Assembly (NCBI GenBank): GCA_016875875.1 | Contig: VGOP01000008.1 | Location: 83,834 to 125,795 of the forward strand | DNA from: Chloroflexota bacterium | Lineage (GTDB): Bacteria; Chloroflexota; Dehalococcoidia; GIF9; UBA5629 | Direction: 5' to 3' | Length of the DNA stretch: 41,962 nucleotides | Shown here: one piece after another, positions 1-7,181 of the stretch | Numbering within the stretch: position 1 is the first letter of the stretch | How the letters are laid out: the number at the start of each line of letters is the position of its first letter | The notes under the pieces: model-generated | The model's input: only the letters and a program-made list of their open reading frames with translations | Databases searched by the model: none | What the model was told of the DNA's origin: nothing | Made by a program: the position numbers and the translations under genes

Positions 1-1
1 T

Positions 2-172
2 GAGATATGCTCACCTATTGTCGAAACTCATCTGATAGAAACCGCCGCCGAAATAGAAAGGGGCTGGCTTTCGGGAAAGCGGCATGTTGGTGTAACCGCC
101 GGTGCCTCTACACCTGATGAAGCTATTGAAGAGGTGGTGTTAAAGCTGAAATCACTCGCCGGCGATGATTAG
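2..172 (+). CDS. ispH: 4-hydroxy-3-methylbut-2-enyl diphosphate reductase, C-terminal end (partial)
   Basis: This frame enters from the left edge and ends at TAG 170-172, giving the last 56 residues of a protein. It contains 'HLIETAAEIERGWL' followed by 'VGVTAGASTPDEAIEEV', which matches the C-terminal signature of IspH (LytB), including the TAGAS-P segment near the substrate site. IspH is the last enzyme of the methylerythritol phosphate isoprenoid pathway. It is a cytoplasmic iron-sulfur enzyme that reduces HMBPP to IPP and DMAPP. The cluster cysteines lie outside the window, except possibly one cysteine near the edge. The gene converges on the HIT gene with only 4 bp between the stops. The family assignment rests on the C-terminal motif alone but is fairly distinctive. 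Confidence 0.82.
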   Translation, partial: EICSPIVETHLIETAAEIERGWLSGKRHVGVTAGASTPDEAIEEVVLKLKSLAGDD

Positions 173-176
173 AATC

Positions 177-518
177 TTAACCCAGCATATCATCCAATTT
201 TCGACCGCCAAGAAGGTGGAAGTGGAGATGAGGCACAAGCTGGCCACCATCAGCACCAGTACTTTCCGACAATCGATAACCGCTGGCAGAAATGCCTTCT
301 TTCTCAGCAAGTTTTTTAGCCAGCAAGATGAGACGTCCCATTAACGCTTGCTGTTTGCTGGTGAGCTCTGTCATTGAGGCGATATGGGATTTGGGTATGA
401 TGAGAATATGCGTAGGTGCCTGGGGATGGATATCCCGAAAAGCTAGAAGCTCTTTGTCCTGGTAAACAATGTCAGCAGGTATTTCTCCGGCAACAATCCG
501 GCAAAAAATACATTCCAT
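177..518 (-). CDS. HIT family protein (HinT-like purine nucleoside phosphoramidase)
   Basis: This 113-residue protein begins with the zinc-like pair C3/C6 (ECIFCRI), typical of Hint-branch HIT proteins. It ends with the histidine triad HLHFH (H97, H99, H101) followed by LLGGR. Full length matches the HinT family (about 110-120 aa). HinT proteins hydrolyse AMP-lysine and other nucleoside phosphoramidates in the cytoplasm; the physiological substrate is unknown. The segment before the triad reads RLSESTGADGGQ, where many relatives have RVVxNxGxxGGQ, so the usual nucleotide-contacting Asn position is not the common one. The gene is last in a minus-strand set with the RAM-domain gene (15 bp gap) and the racemase-like gene, probably one transcript. 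Confidence 0.93.
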   Translation of the reverse strand: MECIFCRIVAGEIPADIVYQDKELLAFRDIHPQAPTHILIIPKSHIASMTELTSKQQALMGRLILLAKKLAEKEGISASGYRLSESTGADGGQLVPHLHFHLLGGRKLDDMLG

Positions 519-533
519 GATTTAAGACGGCTG

Positions 534-779
534 CTAGGACACGCGGATTGATAAGCAGGTAACCGTTCTCTTTATACCTGGTATAGGGTGGATCTTCTCG
601 GTGACCAAGGCGCCAACGGCATTAAAGTCATCATGTTCAACCACAGCGATAACATCGTAAGGGCCAGTTACCAGGTCAACCGACTTTATCTCCTTAACCT
701 TTTGACCATGAAGGGCTGTCACCACATCTTTGGTCCTGCCTACCTCCGTCTCGATTAGCACAAAGGCCTTGGCTGGCAT
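534..779 (-). CDS. Stand-alone RAM (Lrp/AsnC ligand-binding) domain protein
   Basis: This 81-residue protein consists only of the C-terminal alpha/beta domain of Lrp/AsnC regulators. It has the beta strand AFVLIETEVG, the segment VDLVTGPYDVIAVVEHDD and the closing PGIKRTVTCLSI. No helix-turn-helix is present, so it cannot bind DNA like a full Lrp protein. Stand-alone RAM proteins form ring oligomers that bind amino acids or related small ligands and are thought to act as sensors or partners of full regulators. A strong Shine-Dalgarno, GAGGGGG, precedes the ATG. It sits 25 bp after the racemase-like gene and 15 bp before the HIT gene. Which regulator it might pair with is not visible here. Confidence 0.9.
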   Translation of the reverse strand: MPAKAFVLIETEVGRTKDVVTALHGQKVKEIKSVDLVTGPYDVIAVVEHDDFNAVGALVTEKIHPIPGIKRTVTCLSIRVS

Positions 780-804
780 ATTTTCACCCCCTCTAACTAG
801 AATT

Positions 805-2022
805 TTAGCCTATTATGTTAGATTGACGCAACTCGTTAATTTGCGACTTATTATAGCCTAAATCACGCAATATCGCTTCGGTATGCTCGCCGAAGACAGG
901 TGCCAGGCTCCTCACCTTGCCCGGAGTCTCGGATAGCTTGACCGCGATGCCGGGGTGTTTCACCTTACCCAAGGTCGGATGGTCTATCTCTAAAACCATC
1001 TGACGGTGGAGCACTTGAGGGTCGCTGAAAACTTCATCCAAAGTATAGACTTTTCCCACCGGCACGTCCTTCTGGGATAAAAAATCAAACCACTCATCCC
1101 TGGTCTTGGTCAGGAAGACCTGCCTCAGATTGGAAGAGATTTCCTCCCATTTCTCACCCTCGGGTTTGTGAAGAAAATGTTCTGGCGAAACGCAATAAGG
1201 TATATATTCCTCCCTGCCTAGAGCACGACACAGGTTCTCCCAGAACCATGGCTCAACACAACCGATGCTGACATATTTGCCATCCTTAGCCTCATATACA
1301 CCGTAATAAGGATAAGCGCCATGAAGCCAGGTTTCACCTCTATTGAACATAACACCTCTGGAAAAGTAATTACTAATGAACCACGTCAGAAGGGTGATTA
1401 CCCCATCTGCATAGGCGATATCCACGTTTTGTCCTCTACCTGTTTTGTCTCTGGCTACCAAAGCTGCCATGATGCCGATAACCCCATGCAAGGAAGCTCC
1501 AGCAAAATCTGCTAATAGATTTAACGGGACAACTGGTGGTCGGTCGGGAGTGCCAATGAGATTAAGGGCACCAGCTATTGATATATAGTTTACGTCGTGT
1601 CCTGAGAATTTGCTGTACGGGCCATCCTGCCCGTAGCCACTGAGGGAGCAATAGATAATCCCGGGGTTAATCTCCTTTATCTTTTCGTAGTCCACACCCA
1701 AGCGCTTAACCACGCCTGGCCTGAAACCCTCAACAATAACATCAGCCGTCTGTGCCAGCTGGTAGAATATGTCACGGCCTTTGTCAGATCTGAGATTTAG
1801 CCCGATACTCCTTTTATTGCGATTCATAGCGTCATAAGCTGCTTGTTTTCCATCTTCGTCTCCTGCCAATAGCATGCCCAATCCGGCACCCCGACCACCA
1901 ACACCAAGCGGTGCCCCCACCTTAATTACATCAGCACCCAAGTCGCCCAAAATCATAGTGCACAAAGCACCGGGAACCAGATGGGTAAGGTCCAAAATCC
2001 TGATACCATCCAGAGCTAACAT
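805..2022 (-). CDS. CaiB/BaiF family protein, alpha-methylacyl-CoA racemase-like
   Basis: This 405-residue family III CoA-transferase-fold protein opens with LDGIRILDLTHLVPGALC and GDLGADVIKV. It carries H142 in GHDVNYIS, D172 in LLADFAGAS and E257 in GCVEPWFW. These three align with the catalytic His126, Asp156 and Glu241 of mycobacterial alpha-methylacyl-CoA racemase, each offset by exactly 16. Epimerisation of a 2-methylacyl-CoA is therefore a better guess than CoA transfer: in formyl-CoA transferases the catalytic residue is an Asp in a different context. Racemases of this kind prepare branched acyl-CoAs for acyl-CoA dehydrogenases, which fits the acyl-CoA operons further along. The start is ATG after GGAGG, and a good promoter lies at 2065-2093. 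It leads the RAM and HIT genes. Confidence 0.87.
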   Translation of the reverse strand: MLALDGIRILDLTHLVPGALCTMILGDLGADVIKVGAPLGVGGRGAGLGMLLAGDEDGKQAAYDAMNRNKRSIGLNLRSDKGRDIFYQLAQTADVIVEGFRPGVVKRLGVDYEKIKEINPGIIYCSLSGYGQDGPYSKFSGHDVNYISIAGALNLIGTPDRPPVVPLNLLADFAGASLHGVIGIMAALVARDKTGRGQNVDIAYADGVITLLTWFISNYFSRGVMFNRGETWLHGAYPYYGVYEAKDGKYVSIGCVEPWFWENLCRALGREEYIPYCVSPEHFLHKPEGEKWEEISSNLRQVFLTKTRDEWFDFLSQKDVPVGKVYTLDEVFSDPQVLHRQMVLEIDHPTLGKVKHPGIAVKLSETPGKVRSLAPVFGEHTEAILRDLGYNKSQINELRQSNIIG

Positions 2023-2064
2023 ATTACCTCCATCCGAATTGATTAGGCCGGCCAGGTTTCACTA

Positions 2065-2093
2065 ATATTACTTTTTGACGTAGTTACAGTCAA
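2065..2093 (-). promoter_or_regulatory. Sigma-70 type promoter for the racemase-like operon
   Basis: Read on the minus strand, TTGACT (2093-2088) is followed after exactly 17 nt by TAATAT (2070-2065). The expected transcription start is near 2058, about 36 nt upstream of the ATG at 2022 and ahead of the GGAGG ribosome site. It diverges from the nrpR promoter at 2213-2241. Confidence 0.6.
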
Positions 2094-2130
2094 GAGAGGG
2101 GAGGAATTGTAGGGATACACACTAAACATG

Positions 2131-2184
2131 TAGCCCCGAGGCTTTAGCCTCGGTAGTCCCGACCCTAAAGGGTCGGGACTACAT
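2131..2184. repeat. Two adjacent hairpins (dispersed palindromic repeat)
   Basis: Two perfect hairpins lie side by side: CCGAGGC-TTTA-GCCTCGG, then AGTCCCGACCC-TAAA-GGGTCGGGACT. They sit between the divergent promoters of the racemase-like operon and nrpR. The same layout (tgtaggga start, two GC-rich hairpins, ctac end) recurs at 26143-26206 with different stem sequence, which points to a dispersed repeat family and not to a gene-specific element. There is no T-run, so they are not classic terminators. Confidence 0.75.
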
Positions 2185-2212
2185 TTTCGGGTAACTTCTG
2201 TCCCCAGGGGGC

Positions 2213-2241
2213 TTGACAAGATTTCCTGCTTCTATTATAAT
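2213..2241 (+). promoter_or_regulatory. Consensus sigma-70 promoter of the nrpR-hisF-glutamate synthase operon
   Basis: TTGACA (2213-2218), a 17-nt spacer and TATAAT (2236-2241) match the bacterial consensus at every position. Transcription would start near 2248, about 43 nt before the GTG at 2291. The leader contains arms TTCCT (about 2253) and AGGAA (about 2279), the second overlapping the ribosome site. A perfect promoter usually implies repression, and the first gene downstream is itself a repressor-type regulator. Confidence 0.8.
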
Positions 2242-2290
2242 AGGCAAACGGTTTCCTACGACCTAAAGTATCAACTTCAGGAACAATATC

Positions 2291-3292
2291 GTGATAGGCG
2301 TTGAAACACAAGAGGTTGAGAGAAAAGAGCTCTCCATCCTAAAAATCCTGAGTGAATCTCAGGAACCTTTGGGGGCCAGGGTCCTTGCTCGACGACTGAA
2401 AGACTACGGGGTTTACCTGGGCGAAAGAGCAGTGAGATACCACCTCAAATTGATGGATGAACGAGGATTAACCAGGCTCGTCAGCCGGGATGGCCGGCTG
2501 ATCACCGAATTGGGTGCAGAAGAGCTGGGCAATGCCCTAGTCAGAGACAAGGTCGGTTTTGCCATAGCCAGAATCGAACTGCTCGCCTTTCGTACCGATT
2601 TCGATTGGGAGAAACGCACCGGCACCATACCGGTTAACATCTCTTTCTTCCCCAAGGCGAAATTCGCTAGAGCACTTCAGGCAATGAAACCGGTTTTCGA
2701 TGCAGGGATTTGCGTGAGCGACCTGGTGGCTGTAGCTCAAGGGGGAGAACAACTGGGTGAGCTAACTGTTCCTGAAAATAGCATAGGGTTGGCAACTGTG
2801 TGCAGCATCGTGATAAACGGCACTTTACTCAAGGCCGGCGTTCCCACGGATTCTCGATTCGGCGGCATACTGCAGATTCGAAACCACCAGCCGCTCCGTT
2901 TCGTGGAACTCATTAATTATGCCGGCTCTTCCCTCGACCCCTCCGAGGTATTCATCAGGGCCAGGATGACCTCAGTCAGAGACGCAGCCAAGGCAGGCAA
3001 CGGTAAAATACTGGCTAATTTCCGTGAAATACCAGCCCTGTGCCGACCAATAGCTGAGAAGGTCGTGACTGAACTGAAGGATGCAGGTCTGGGAGGTCTG
3101 ATGGTGATGGGTAATACCAGTGAGCCAGTGTGTGAAATCCCAGTGGAACTCAACAGGATAGGAATGGTTCTAATCGGAGGCCTGAATCCAGTGGCTGCCG
3201 TTGAGGAGGCAGGTATAGAAGCAGAAAACTATGCCATGAGCACTATCATGGAATATCAGAAATTAAAGAAATTTGAGGAGGTTACAAGTTGA
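2291..3292 (+). CDS. nrpR: NrpR-type transcriptional regulator (winged helix + DUF128)
   Basis: This 333-residue protein has an N-terminal winged helix (about residues 12-80, with ILKILSESQEPLGARVLARRL and RAVRYHLKLMDERGL). One NrpR regulatory (DUF128) domain follows, about residues 85-325, with VNISFFP and DSRFGGILQI. Archaeal NrpR represses nitrogen-assimilation genes and is released by 2-oxoglutarate; it often carries two DUF128 domains, whereas one is present here. The start is GTG with AGGAA 8 nt upstream. The stop overlaps the hisF start (TTGA), so the two are translationally coupled. Its position ahead of a glutamate synthase-like gene supports a nitrogen-control role, and autoregulation through the consensus promoter is likely but unproven. 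Confidence 0.88.
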   Translation: MIGVETQEVERKELSILKILSESQEPLGARVLARRLKDYGVYLGERAVRYHLKLMDERGLTRLVSRDGRLITELGAEELGNALVRDKVGFAIARIELLAFRTDFDWEKRTGTIPVNISFFPKAKFARALQAMKPVFDAGICVSDLVAVAQGGEQLGELTVPENSIGLATVCSIVINGTLLKAGVPTDSRFGGILQIRNHQPLRFVELINYAGSSLDPSEVFIRARMTSVRDAAKAGNGKILANFREIPALCRPIAEKVVTELKDAGLGGLMVMGNTSEPVCEIPVELNRIGMVLIGGLNPVAAVEEAGIEAENYAMSTIMEYQKLKKFEEVTS

Positions 3293-4062
3293 AAGAGATA
3301 AAAGTTATACCGTGTCTGGATGTAAAGGAGGGGAGGGTAGTTAAGGGGGTAAAGTTCGTCAACATGAGGGATGCGCGCGACCCGGTAGAGGCTGCAGAAG
3401 CTTACTGCCGAGAAGGGGCGGATGAGCTGGTCTTCCTCGACATTATGGCTAGTGCCGAAGACAGGGGAACAAGACTGGAATGGGTCAAGAGGGTAGCAGA
3501 GAAAGTCACCATTCCCTTCGCTGTAGGCGGTGGCATCAGAGACACCAAAGACATGAAAGATTTATTTGACCTGGGCGTAAGCAAGGTCTCCATCAATACT
3601 GCTGCCGTCAGAAATCCAGACCTGATAAAGGAAGCATCAAAAAAGTTCGGCAAGCAAAGGCTTGTTGTTGCCATTGACGGCATTAAAAATCCGCCGAATA
3701 GCGGCCGTCCCAGATTAGAGGTGGTGGTTAAGAGCGGCATGGAGTCAACGGGATTGGACATCGTCGAGTGGGCAAAAAAGGTGGAGAAATTGGGTGCCGG
3801 AGAGATTTTGCTTACCAGCAAGGATGCCGATGGCACCAAGGAAGGATATGATTTGGAGATGACCAAGGCCGTAGCTGAAGCTGTAAGCATACCGGTTACA
3901 GCTTCGGGCGGTGCCGGTAAATTAGAGCACCTTTACGAAGCCGTAGCCATTGCCAAAGCTTCAGCAGTCCTGGCGGCGTCAATATTTCACTTTGGAGAAA
4001 TATCCATACCCGAAGCCAAAAAATACCTTAAGGAAAAAGGAATACCGGTAAGAATAAGTTAA
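3289..4062 (+). CDS. hisF: Imidazole glycerol phosphate synthase cyclase subunit HisF
   Basis: This 257-residue (beta/alpha)8 protein is of normal HisF length. The catalytic aspartates are present in IPCLDVKEGRVVKG (Asp11 equivalent) and VAIDGIK (Asp130 equivalent). The phosphate-binding glycines are in AVGGGIRDT and TASGGAGK, and K in SKVSINTAA matches the Lys99 gate. HisF takes ammonia from HisH and converts PRFAR to imidazole glycerol phosphate plus AICAR in histidine biosynthesis. The TTG start overlaps the nrpR stop by four bases and follows GAGGAGG, so translation is coupled. No hisH or other his gene is in the window, so HisH must be encoded elsewhere or the enzyme uses free ammonia. 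Its place in a nitrogen-regulated operon is noteworthy. Confidence 0.92.
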   Translation: MKEIKVIPCLDVKEGRVVKGVKFVNMRDARDPVEAAEAYCREGADELVFLDIMASAEDRGTRLEWVKRVAEKVTIPFAVGGGIRDTKDMKDLFDLGVSKVSINTAAVRNPDLIKEASKKFGKQRLVVAIDGIKNPPNSGRPRLEVVVKSGMESTGLDIVEWAKKVEKLGAGEILLTSKDADGTKEGYDLEMTKAVAEAVSIPVTASGGAGKLEHLYEAVAIAKASAVLAASIFHFGEISIPEAKKYLKEKGIPVRIS

Positions 4063-4097
4063 AGACTAAAATCAAAATTAAGAAGGAGTAAGGAAAA

Positions 4098-5690
4098 ATG
4101 AATTTACAACGACCAAACGCAAACGATGCCACCAGAAGCGCCAATCGCTCCAGAAGCGTAGTCCCGGGCAGTGGTCTCTGCTCCCGCTGCCTTGACGGCT
4201 GCACCGGTAACTGTGAAGTTTTCAAAGCCACCTTCCGCGGCCGGGAATTAATCTATCCCGGCCCCTTTGGTGAAATAACCGCTGGCGGCGACAAGGAATA
4301 CCCCGTTGATTATTCTCATTTGAACATTCAAGGTTATGCACTAGGAGCCAGAGGAATGCCTAAGGGTGTTGTCGGCGACCCGGATACCGCCCTTTTCCCG
4401 GCGGTGAACACCGAGACTGATTATGGCTGGGACATAAAGGTCAAGATGAAGGTTCCCATTTTCACCGGCGCTCTAGGGTCTACCGAGATAGCGCGAAAAA
4501 ACTGGGAACATTTTGCTGTCGGCGCTGCCATCAGCGGGGTTACCCTGGTCTGTGGTGAAAATGTGTGCGGTATTGACCCGCGACTGGAGCGTGATGCCAA
4601 GGGCAAAGTTACTTCAGCCCCCGATATGGACCGCCGCATCGAGGTATACCGGCGTTATCATCAGGGATTTGGCGAAATATTGGTGCAGATGAACGTTGAA
4701 GACACCAGATTGGGTGTTGCTGAGTATATCCTTAAAAAGCACGGTATAGAGACCATTGAATTGAAATGGGGACAGGGCGCCAAATGCATCGGCGGTGAGA
4801 TAAAGGTCAACTCTCTGGAGCGGGCTCTGGAGCTCCAGAAGCGCGGTTATATCATTACCCCCGATCCGTCAGACCCCATTAATCAGGCCGCTTTTAAGGA
4901 AGGCGCGCTTAAAGAATTTGAAAGGCACAGCCGCCTAGGTTTTATCGATGAGGAAGGTTTTTATGCCGAAGTTAAGCGTCTGAGAAATCTGGGATTCAAG
5001 CGCGTTACCTTAAAGACCGGAGCCTACAGCCTGCGTGAGCTGGCCATGGCTATAAAATGGGGCTCGAAAGCCAAAATCGACCTACTCACCATAGACGGCG
5101 CCTCTGGTGGCACTGGCATGAGCCCATGGCGGATGATGGAAGAGTGGGGCGTACCCAGCCTCCATCTCCACGCCGCAGCTTATGAGTTCGCCAAGATGCT
5201 GGCTGATAAAGGCCAGCGACCGCCTGATTTGGCCTTTGCCGGCGGCTTCAGCAGCGAAGACGGCGTGTTCAAGGCACTTGCCTTAGGTGCACCTTTCACC
5301 AAGGCGGTATGCATGGGCCGAGCTTTGATGATTCCTGGTATGGTGGGCAAGAACATCGCCGAATGGATCAAGGATGGCAAGCTGCCGAATACCGTCAGTC
5401 AATTCGGCTCGACGCCTGAGGAAATCTTTGTCTGCTACGAACAGGTAAAGAACATCGTCGGTGCCAATGAAATGAAGAACATACCTCTGGGTGCTATTGG
5501 TATCTACAGCTACTCTGATAAAATCAAGGTAGGCTTACAGCAGTTGATGGCCGGTGCCAGGTGCTTCAGCGTGCCCGCAATCAGCCGCAATGATCTGATG
5601 TCCTTGACTGAAGATTGTGCCAAGGTCACCGGCATACCCTATCTCATGGATGCCTACAGAAAAGAAGCAGTCAAGATCCTCACCAGCTAA
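4098..5690 (+). CDS. FMN-binding glutamate synthase family protein
   Basis: This 530-residue protein resembles the central and FMN domains of glutamate synthase. It has IFTGALGSTEIARKNW, the nucleotide/substrate segment LLTIDGASGGTGMSP and, later, LAFAGGFSSEDGVFKALALGA. It lacks the amidotransferase and gltB-alpha domains, like archaeal-type GltB proteins and the 'FMN-binding glutamate synthase' family. The N terminus adds a tight cysteine cluster (C28, C31, C35, C39; CX2CX3CX3C) absent from the normal FMN domain, perhaps for a metal or iron-sulfur site. The 3Fe-4S motif of classical GOGAT was not seen. It follows hisF by 35 bp, with AAGGAG before ATG, and ends at a strong terminator. The electron donor and ammonia source are unknown. 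Confidence 0.85.
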   Translation: MNLQRPNANDATRSANRSRSVVPGSGLCSRCLDGCTGNCEVFKATFRGRELIYPGPFGEITAGGDKEYPVDYSHLNIQGYALGARGMPKGVVGDPDTALFPAVNTETDYGWDIKVKMKVPIFTGALGSTEIARKNWEHFAVGAAISGVTLVCGENVCGIDPRLERDAKGKVTSAPDMDRRIEVYRRYHQGFGEILVQMNVEDTRLGVAEYILKKHGIETIELKWGQGAKCIGGEIKVNSLERALELQKRGYIITPDPSDPINQAAFKEGALKEFERHSRLGFIDEEGFYAEVKRLRNLGFKRVTLKTGAYSLRELAMAIKWGSKAKIDLLTIDGASGGTGMSPWRMMEEWGVPSLHLHAAAYEFAKMLADKGQRPPDLAFAGGFSSEDGVFKALALGAPFTKAVCMGRALMIPGMVGKNIAEWIKDGKLPNTVSQFGSTPEEIFVCYEQVKNIVGANEMKNIPLGAIGIYSYSDKIKVGLQQLMAGARCFSVPAISRNDLMSLTEDCAKVTGIPYLMDAYRKEAVKILTS

Positions 5691-5711
5691 ATGTTGCGTT
5701 TCGGTCAAATG

Positions 5712-5745
5712 AACAGGCTCCGACAACCTCGGAGCCTGTTTTTTT
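5712..5745 (+). terminator. Rho-independent terminator of the nrpR operon
   Basis: A 12-bp perfect stem (5712-5723 with 5729-5740) encloses the loop CAACC. It runs straight into a T-tract of seven (5739-5745), 22 bp after the stop of the glutamate synthase-like gene. Confidence 0.93.
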
Positions 5746-5897
5746 ATCCCCAATAAATCATGCGTTCACGCGGAGTGCCACCAAACCAAACCTTGAATTT
5801 TACGTTCGCCAGCCTGTCCCTCCACCAAGGGAGAGGTGAGCAATTCTAATCTAAGAGGTGGTACAATTGCGGTGGCAGGTCACAATTCGAAGGCGCT

Positions 5898-6185
5898 TCA
5901 GGCAAGCTCGTTGTATACCCCAAACTCAGGGCGTCCATCCAGCAGAGAGGCGATAGCCTTGGAAAACTCCTTGAAGTGCTCTGTCGAGCCATGGAGCTTT
6001 AAAGCTTCCCCGCTCTCATATTTCTCATACACAAAGAACTCATTCGGGGCATCCACTTTGCGGTGAACGACATAGCTTATAGTGCCCGGGTCCTGAAGGA
6101 CTTTGGGTGCAAGCTTCCGGAATTCCTGCTCGAGTTCATCTCCTTTGCCTTCTACTGCCTTTAGTTTCGCAGCCACAACTATCAT
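5898..6185 (-). CDS. Antibiotic biosynthesis monooxygenase (ABM) domain protein, YgiN-like
   Basis: This is a 95-residue protein starting MIVVAAKLKAVEGKGDELE. It contains the ferredoxin-like ABM fold pattern: DPGTISYVVHRKVDAPNEFFVYEKYESGEALKLHGST, then HFKEFSKAI. Small ABM proteins are dimeric; members include quinol monooxygenases and haem-degrading enzymes, but many have no known substrate. The ATG at 6185 is preferred because AAGGAGG lies 9 nt upstream. A longer frame with 16 more residues has no ribosome site and adds a non-conserved basic stretch. It stands alone, convergent with the nrpR operon across about 150 bp of unremarkable sequence that includes a short ccctcc/gggagagg repeat near 5815-5838. 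Confidence 0.88.
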   Translation of the reverse strand: MIVVAAKLKAVEGKGDELEQEFRKLAPKVLQDPGTISYVVHRKVDAPNEFFVYEKYESGEALKLHGSTEHFKEFSKAIASLLDGRPEFGVYNELA

Positions 6186-6500
6186 GCTAATTAACCTCCT
6201 TGAACGACGTTTCTCCCCAATTCCCTGCCTCAAATAGATTAATCTCGTTACTTGGCTTGTAGCTTAAAGAGCCTCTAAATTATGGTACAGATTAGTGTTG
6301 AATGCAATACTCCCTACTTCAACAATGCCCAATAAATCATTTATTCAGCCGGGCTGCAAAGAGGTCAAGAGCGGGAATCATACACCAGGGAGCGCATCCC
6401 ACACCATTGAAGTACTAACAATTTTCAAATTAAACAAACTCGATTTGTTGGGCCATATTACGATGAAAAGGAGCTATGGGTGTATGTGCTGCGAAATATG
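6186..6500. other. Intergenic stretch without a supported gene
   Basis: This is the divergent spacer between the ABM gene and the DUF1214 gene. A 69-codon frame inside it (6295-6504, plus) has no ribosome site and no recognisable protein pattern. No RNA gene or repeat was recognised. The promoter of the downstream genes begins at its right end. Confidence 0.6.
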
Positions 6501-6528
6501 TTGACTTTTTTGGGGGATAGATTAAAAT
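6501..6528 (+). promoter_or_regulatory. Probable promoter for the DUF1214/DUF1254 gene pair
   Basis: TTGACT (6501-6506) is followed by a 16-nt spacer and TAAAAT (6523-6528). The start of transcription would be near 6535, about 53 nt before the ATG at 6588, which has GAAGGAGGGG upstream. Confidence 0.55.
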
Positions 6529-6587
6529 AGTCGTATATTAGGCTGGCCAGTTTAAGTCTTATCTCTGAAAAAACGAAGGAGGGGTAG

Positions 6588-7181
6588 ATGAAAAAACCAT
6601 TCAAGTTTATCATAGCAGCTCTAGTCGCCTTGGTCGTAGGTGGCGCAATCGGATACTTCACTGTTGATCCCATGCTTAATCTCATCACAAACATTAGCGG
6701 GGTTCAGAACGGACCGTGGGGTACCAGCCTTGCCGTTGGCAGCACCTCGGCTAACCCATATCTTAGAGGCTGGGTTGCCAAACATGGACTTCTGGCGCTT
6801 GCCAAATCCGAGACAATCTATTTACACGCCTACGTAGACGACAATGGGGAGCCACTTCTGGGAAATTGCGACTATAGGATAGAAGGCAAGGCGCCTGACA
6901 CCCGGTGGTGGTCCATCACTGCATATGCTGAGGATGATTTCCTGATACCCAATGAACAGGGACGCTACTCGTGGAGTTGTACCGAGATGAAGTTTGAGCC
7001 GGATGGGAGTTTCAAAATCTACTTGTCCAAGACACCGAGGGAAGGAAATTGGCTGCCTACAGGTGACGCCAAAAAGCTGTCTCTTTCGCTCCGCCTGTAT
7101 AATCCCGGGAGTGCCTATTATGATTATGAGACCCTAAAGACAGTCGAGCTACCAAGCGTTATCAAGGAGGGCTGCAAATAA
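6588..7181 (+). CDS. DUF1214 domain protein, membrane-anchored
   Basis: This 197-residue protein has an N-terminal hydrophobic segment (about residues 6-27) that is either an anchor or an uncleaved signal. The DUF1214 domain follows, with NGPWGTS, NPYLRGWVAKHGLLAL, KSETIYLHAYVDDNGEPL, TRWWSITAYAEDD and NWLPTGDAKKLSLSLRLYNP. DUF1214 is usually the C-terminal half of a DUF1254-DUF1214 protein of unknown biochemical function. Here the two halves are separate genes, with DUF1214 first. The ATG follows GAAGGAGGGG. The stop TAA overlaps the next ATG by one base, so the two products are almost certainly made together. The domain should face outside the cytoplasmic membrane. Confidence 0.85.
   Translation: MKKPFKFIIAALVALVVGGAIGYFTVDPMLNLITNISGVQNGPWGTSLAVGSTSANPYLRGWVAKHGLLALAKSETIYLHAYVDDNGEPLLGNCDYRIEGKAPDTRWWSITAYAEDDFLIPNEQGRYSWSCTEMKFEPDGSFKIYLSKTPREGNWLPTGDAKKLSLSLRLYNPGSAYYDYETLKTVELPSVIKEGCK

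Noticed and set aside
2131-2184. CRISPR-like or terminator reading of the tandem hairpins
   Set aside because: There are only two different hairpins, no regular spacers and no T-run. The layout recurs elsewhere as a dispersed repeat.
6295-6504. 69-codon frame in the gap before the DUF1214 gene
   Set aside because: No ribosome site, no domain-like pattern, and it overlaps the likely promoter.
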